Source: Bacillota bacterium (GTDB lineage: Bacteria > Bacillota > GCA-003054495 > Carboxydocellales > JAJZTU01). Taken from it: a DNA stretch of 9,378 nucleotides. Within the stretch, counting starts at the first letter, position 1, and each line of letters starts with the position of its first letter. The notes under the pieces were generated by a model, which did no database searches, was not told the origin of the DNA, and saw nothing but the letters and a program-made list of their open reading frames with translations. Shown here one piece after another: positions 6,777 to 9,378 of the stretch. Made by a program: the position numbers and the translations under genes. The stretch covers positions 1 to 9,378 of the forward strand of contig JAJZTU010000121.1 of NCBI GenBank assembly GCA_021848765.1, read 5' to 3'.

Positions 6777-7991
6777 TTAGTGCAGCAGGGAGACATAGAT
6801 GCCGGCAAGGATGGCCGAAGTGATTACTCCACTGATATTAGCGCCCATAGCAAAGGGAAGTATAATCGCATGGGGGTTGGCTTCCGACACCGCCTTTTGG
6901 GCCACCTTAGCCGTTGTAGGAACACAGGAGACACCCGCTATTCCCACTACCGGATTAAATTTACCCTTACTGATAAAGTACATGACATAACCGCCAATAA
7001 TACCCCCGATTCCCGAAAGGAGCAGGGCGAGCATGCCCAGGATTAATATCTTGAGCACGGCGGGATTCAAGATGGTATTGGCCTCGGTTAATACTCCCAG
7101 GAGAAGCCCGAGAAAAAATGTTGAACCATAAAGCAGCGGTCCCTCGATGAAGGAAATAAAGTGCTTTAAGCCTGCTTCCCTAACGGCTACTCCGAGGAAA
7201 AAGGACATAAATAACGGTGCAGCCATGGGGAAAAGAAGGGACAAGATGGTACAGGCGATTATGGAGAAGGCAATTTTGCCCCCGGTTGAAACCTTAGGCA
7301 ATGTAGTGGTGTCCATTTCTATTTCCCGTAGGCGCTTGGGAATAAGGAGCTTAATCAGAAATGGGTAACCTCCATAAGTCAGACTAAGATACAAGTATGC
7401 AACAATGGTAATGGGTACAAAAAGATTTTTTGCCAGGACCAACGAGGTGTAGAGAACCATCGGCCCGTCTGCTCCACCTACCATTGCTACAGAAGCAGCT
7501 TCCTTGTAATCCAGCCCCATAGCTACAGCAATAGGAAAGGTGGCTACTGTGCCCAACTCAGCGAAGATAGCGATTAGCATACTACTGAAGGGCCTGGCCA
7601 CTAGATAGCCTATTTCCGTAATAACGCCAATGCCCATAAATACAAAACAGGCAATTAGACCGTTGCTGAAGGTAAAGGTATAGATGGGCTGTAAAAAATC
7701 AATCTGTAAAACGTCCATAAGTTTGATTGGATCAGACAAAGAGGGGTCAATAAAAATTGTTCCCATCTGGTTTGCTGATAAAAACAAAACCGCAGCGTTA
7801 ACAGAAGCCATGCCAAAGCCCATGGGAATCATAATTAGCGGTTCCAGAATTTGTTTGGCGCCCAGATAAACCAGAGCAATACCTAATAAGATTAATACAA
7901 TCCTCGCAACAGCTATGGTGGTATCAGCTGCAAACAAGGTGCCTATTCCTTGGAATAGTTGAGAAAAGCTGATAGAAAACATGCCTTGCAT
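6777..7991 (-). CDS. gcdB: Na+-translocating decarboxylase beta subunit (GcdB/OadB family)
   Basis: An integral membrane protein of 404 residues with about ten hydrophobic segments, the Na+ channel and carboxybiotin-decarboxylating subunit of the sodium-pump decarboxylases. The hallmark GGADGP motif is at 172-177, with D175 in the place of the Na+-binding aspartate of OadB (OadB proteins have G-A/T-DGP). The C-terminal GVSCVPTTAKVAQK and FAMGANISGVITSAILAG segments also match the family. The beta subunit removes CO2 from carboxybiotin on the gamma subunit using a periplasmic proton while exporting Na+. Substrate specificity lies in the alpha subunit, which is absent here; glutaconyl-CoA is inferred from the glutaryl-CoA dehydrogenase neighbours, and methylmalonyl-CoA, oxaloacetate or malonyl-CoA cannot be excluded. 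ATG preceded by AAAGGTTGGG. Fourth decarboxylase gene of the operon. Confidence 0.93.
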   Translation of the reverse strand: MQGMFSISFSQLFQGIGTLFAADTTIAVARIVLILLGIALVYLGAKQILEPLIMIPMGFGMASVNAAVLFLSANQMGTIFIDPSLSDPIKLMDVLQIDFLQPIYTFTFSNGLIACFVFMGIGVITEIGYLVARPFSSMLIAIFAELGTVATFPIAVAMGLDYKEAASVAMVGGADGPMVLYTSLVLAKNLFVPITIVAYLYLSLTYGGYPFLIKLLIPKRLREIEMDTTTLPKVSTGGKIAFSIIACTILSLLFPMAAPLFMSFFLGVAVREAGLKHFISFIEGPLLYGSTFFLGLLLGVLTEANTILNPAVLKILILGMLALLLSGIGGIIGGYVMYFISKGKFNPVVGIAGVSCVPTTAKVAQKAVSEANPHAIILPFAMGANISGVITSAILAGIYVSLLH

Positions 7992-8063
7992 CCCAACCTT
8001 TCATATCTTAGACCTTTTAGTGGTGATGCCACATAATGTTGCAAAGGCCTTTTTTGTTTTGCA

Positions 8064-8171
8064 TTAACGTTGAATGGCCATATAAGTTAGTTTAATTATT
8101 AAGGCCACGAACATGGAGATTACGAACCCCATCGCAAAAACCTCAAGCGCGATTTGGATTGCCTCGATCAT
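8064..8171 (-). CDS. 35-residue single-helix membrane peptide of the decarboxylase operon
   Basis: A 35-codon frame starting at ATG 8171, with AAGG of GGGAAGGTG 7-9 nt upstream, and ending in TAA. After an acidic start (MIEAIQIALE) there is one long hydrophobic helix (about residues 6-26), then a basic tail with K27 and R35 (IIKLTYMAIQR), predicting a single-pass membrane protein. The FAMGFVISMFVAL core recalls the N-terminal helix of OadG/delta subunits, which often carry a GMG-F pattern. It sits 53 nt after the biotin carrier gene and 72 nt before the beta gene. Veillonella methylmalonyl-CoA decarboxylase has a small fifth (epsilon) subunit of about 55 residues, so a small extra subunit has precedent. 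An assembly or delta-like role is inferred. Confidence 0.7.
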   Translation of the reverse strand: MIEAIQIALEVFAMGFVISMFVALIIKLTYMAIQR

Positions 8172-8224
8172 TCCCACACCTTCCCTTCTATGTGGTACGT
8201 TGTTCTGCGGCTAAAATCCAGCCT

Positions 8225-8617
8225 TTAAGAAATCAGAACCAGGTCATCGCCTGTCTCAACCAATTGACCAGGCTTGACCAGCACCTGTTCGATTCTGCCA
8301 TCCTGCGGCGCTACGATATCGTTTTCCAACTTCATAGCTTCCAAAACCACAAGCGGTTGTCCCCGCTCTACCATTTCGCCCACATCGACGAGAACGGAGA
8401 TGATTTTGCCAGCCATGGGGGCTTTGGTAGCTTTACCCTGCCCAGATGCCCCTCCCGTATTCGCGCTCCCAGCGCTTGCCTCTGTAACCGCCGGTTTAGG
8501 CACCTCTCTAAGGTCCGGTTTGGTTACCTCTTCAGCAGTAGAACCGGCAGCATCTTTGTCTACCACTGAGACGTCATATTTCTGTCCGTTCACGGTTATT
8601 AAAAAATTCCTTTTCAT
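8225..8617 (-). CDS. gcdC: Biotin carrier (gamma) subunit of sodium-pump decarboxylase
   Basis: A biotin carboxyl carrier protein of 130 residues. An N-terminal segment (MKRNFLITVNGQKYDVSVV) typical of this subunit is followed by an Ala/Gly/Ser/Pro-rich flexible linker (about 23-65) and a biotinyl domain with APMAGKI (66-72) and the biotinylation site EAMKLEN, where K96 is the acceptor. It shuttles the carboxyl group from the alpha subunit to the beta subunit. The frame can be extended to 8638, but AAGGAGG at 8625-8631, 7 nt before ATG 8617, decides the start. It follows the delta gene by 32 nt. Biotin-carrier assignment is certain; the glutaconyl-CoA system is inferred from context. Confidence 0.93.
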   Translation of the reverse strand: MKRNFLITVNGQKYDVSVVDKDAAGSTAEEVTKPDLREVPKPAVTEASAGSANTGGASGQGKATKAPMAGKIISVLVDVGEMVERGQPLVVLEAMKLENDIVAPQDGRIEQVLVKPGQLVETGDDLVLIS

Positions 8618-8624
8618 CAATATA

Positions 8625-8631
8625 CCTCCTT
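8625..8631 (-). promoter_or_regulatory. Ribosome binding site deciding the biotin carrier start
   Basis: A perfect AAGGAGG lies 7 nt before ATG 8617. The longer reading frame from 8638 would place this site inside the coding sequence. Confidence 0.8.
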
Positions 8632-8649
8632 GAGTCAAGCTTAATGTTG

Positions 8650-9015
8650 TTAGTCCGCCAACTGTATAATAGATGAAATACTGTGCCGCTCCATATGCTC
8701 ATCATCTAAATACGCTGCGATCGCCCCTGTAATAACTGCTATTAACTGAGGTGAAACACTCCCGGCACTTACCTCTTTTTCCGATATCCTCCCCTGAGAC
8801 ACATTTGTCTTTTCTCGGGACACAGCTGCACTTCCTTGAGGTACAGCTTCCCTTTCTGGGGTCACAGTTGCCCTTTCCTGGGACACACCTGCCCTTTCTT
8901 GTTCCAATGCGCACACTCTAACCCAAAGTGACCTTAAAGCATAGGCCAGGGCCGCAAATAGGATAATATTTAGAACCAAGCCTAATTGAATGATTGTTAC
9001 CCTATCCGTTTTCAA
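8650..9015 (-). CDS. gcdD: OadG/GcdD-like delta subunit of sodium-pump decarboxylase
   Basis: A small membrane-anchored protein of 121 residues. One transmembrane helix near the N-terminus (about 9-29, QLGLVLNIILFAALAYAL) is followed by a polar linker and the C-terminal signature SPQLIAVITGAIAAYLDDE (88-106), the usual end of OadG/GcdD/MmdD subunits. These subunits hold alpha and beta together at the membrane. The linker (39-73) is built of five 7-residue repeats, see the separate entry. Start is uncertain: the frame is open to a GTG at 9045, but that places ten extra residues (with a Cys and several charges) before the helix and has a poor ribosome site; GAGG followed by 6 nt before TTG 9015 is better and gives the usual short cytoplasm-side N-terminus. 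It is the first intact decarboxylase gene of the operon and lies next to the truncated dehydrogenase copy. Confidence 0.8.
   Translation of the reverse strand: MKTDRVTIIQLGLVLNIILFAALAYALRSLWVRVCALEQERAGVSQERATVTPEREAVPQGSAAVSREKTNVSQGRISEKEVSAGSVSPQLIAVITGAIAAYLDDEHMERHSISSIIQLAD
8797..8901 (-). repeat. Five tandem 21-bp units encoding a 7-residue repeat
   Basis: Within the delta-subunit linker, units at 8881-8901, 8860-8880, 8839-8859, 8818-8838 and 8797-8817 encode QERAGVS, QERATVT, PEREAVP, QGSAAVS and REKTNVS. The first two are nearly identical in DNA (CARGAAAGGGCAxxTGTGxCC), the later ones progressively degenerate, and a sixth vestige (QGRISEK) may follow. The array keeps frame, so unit gain or loss would only change the linker length. 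Confidence 0.85.
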
Positions 9016-9069
9016 CACCCCCCTCAGACAAATAATCTTCACCACCGGTCCATCCCGCCAGTCTTAAAA

Positions 9070-9261
9070 CTACCGGTTTTTGGCTTCACCTAAAGCAACC
9101 CCGGAGATGATTAGCTTCTGGATATTCGAGGTACCCTCTACTACCTGGAAGGACTTGGCATCCCGCAGGTAGCGCTCGACGGGATACTCGGAAGAATAGC
9201 CGTAGGAACCCAGAATCTTCATGGCTTCATTGGCACAGTGGACAGCGGATTCACTGGCCAC
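9070..9261 (-). pseudogene. C-terminal fragment of a second glutaryl-CoA dehydrogenase-like gene
   Basis: The last 63 codons of an acyl-CoA dehydrogenase: 61 of 63 residues equal the end of the full-length gene at 4284-5441 (A to V in EYPVERYL, S to A in LGEAKNR), including the catalytic segment QVVEGTSNIQ. By hand alignment about 24 of 192 bases differ, nearly all at synonymous positions. Homology stops abruptly at GTGGCCAGTG (9261); upstream sequence is unrelated. Without FAD and most substrate-binding parts it cannot be an active dehydrogenase. Its stop codon lies 54 nt before the TTG start of the delta subunit gene, suggesting an intact dehydrogenase once headed this operon. A mis-assembly junction is an alternative. 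Confidence 0.85.
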
Positions 9262-9266
9262 ACACC

Positions 9267-9368
9267 CTAACCCTTAATGGTTCTGGGGAGGATCATTTGA
9301 TGCACAGGTGTGATGGATTTCGGGTTTTGATAATTAGCTCCGGCAAAGGCAACACAATATTTTCTCAT
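9267..9368 (-). CDS. Unassigned short or partial ORF at the window edge
   Basis: A 33-codon frame from ATG 9368 (MRKYCVAFAGANYQNPKSI, then TPVHQMILPRTIKG) to TAG, still open beyond the ATG for the 10 nt that remain. It may be a whole small ORF or the end of a longer gene cut by the right edge. I recognise no family. The stop codon lies 6 nt from the point where the dehydrogenase fragment begins, so it may be a gene truncated by the same rearrangement. No clear ribosome binding site is visible. Weakly supported as a real gene. Confidence 0.25.
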   Translation of the reverse strand: MRKYCVAFAGANYQNPKSITPVHQMILPRTIKG

Positions 9369-9378
9369 ATCCGGCAAA

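Noticed and set aside
8030..8066. Hairpin between the 35-residue ORF and the beta gene as a terminator
   Set aside because: The GCAAA/TTTGC and AAAGGCCTTT repeats have their T-run on the plus strand, the wrong side for minus-strand transcription, and there is no plus-strand gene to terminate.
8797..8901. CRISPR-like array
   Set aside because: Units are contiguous 21-bp repeats with no spacers and encode an in-frame protein repeat.

Overview
The window looks like a chromosomal segment of an anaerobic, low-to-moderate GC Firmicute. Strong AAGGAGG-type ribosome binding sites, non-ATG starts and U-tracted intrinsic terminators point to Firmicutes. The gene content (glutaryl-CoA dehydrogenase of the non-decarboxylating type plus a membrane sodium-pump decarboxylase) suggests a syntrophic or fermentative degrader of aromatic or dicarboxylic acids, for example in the Desulfotomaculum/Pelotomaculum/Sporotomaculum neighbourhood. 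The genus is inference only. Every supported gene lies on the minus strand, so transcription runs from the right end to the left end.

Right part (9378 to 6652): an unassigned partial ORF sits at the window edge. It is followed by the last 63 codons of a second glutaryl-CoA dehydrogenase-like gene, cut off abruptly at about 9261. Then come the subunits of a biotin-dependent, Na+-translocating acyl-CoA decarboxylase: delta (OadG/GcdD-like, with a 21-bp tandem repeat in its linker), gamma (biotin carrier), a previously uncalled 35-residue one-helix membrane peptide, and beta (the Na+ channel subunit). A second uncalled ORF, a 25-residue peptide with six cysteines, begins 5 nt after the beta gene, and an intrinsic terminator follows. 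The alpha (carboxyltransferase) subunit is not in the window.

Middle (6651 to 4247): a spacer of about 300 bp carries three copies of a TGCA-N4-TGCA palindrome. It precedes a two-gene operon, a crotonase-family protein with an atypical active site and a full-length glutaryl-CoA dehydrogenase-like flavoenzyme, closed by a strong terminator. Together with the decarboxylase the reading is glutaryl-CoA to glutaconyl-CoA to crotonyl-CoA plus CO2, with the decarboxylation energy stored as a Na+ gradient, then hydration of crotonyl-CoA.

Left part (4184 to 83): a LytS/BtsS-type sensor histidine kinase with its own terminator, then a CstA-family transporter (pyruvate or peptide uptake in characterised relatives), and a small CC/Se-motif protein, closed by another terminator. 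The kinase has no response regulator gene beside it. No rRNA, tRNA, CRISPR array, intact mobile element or plus-strand gene was found.
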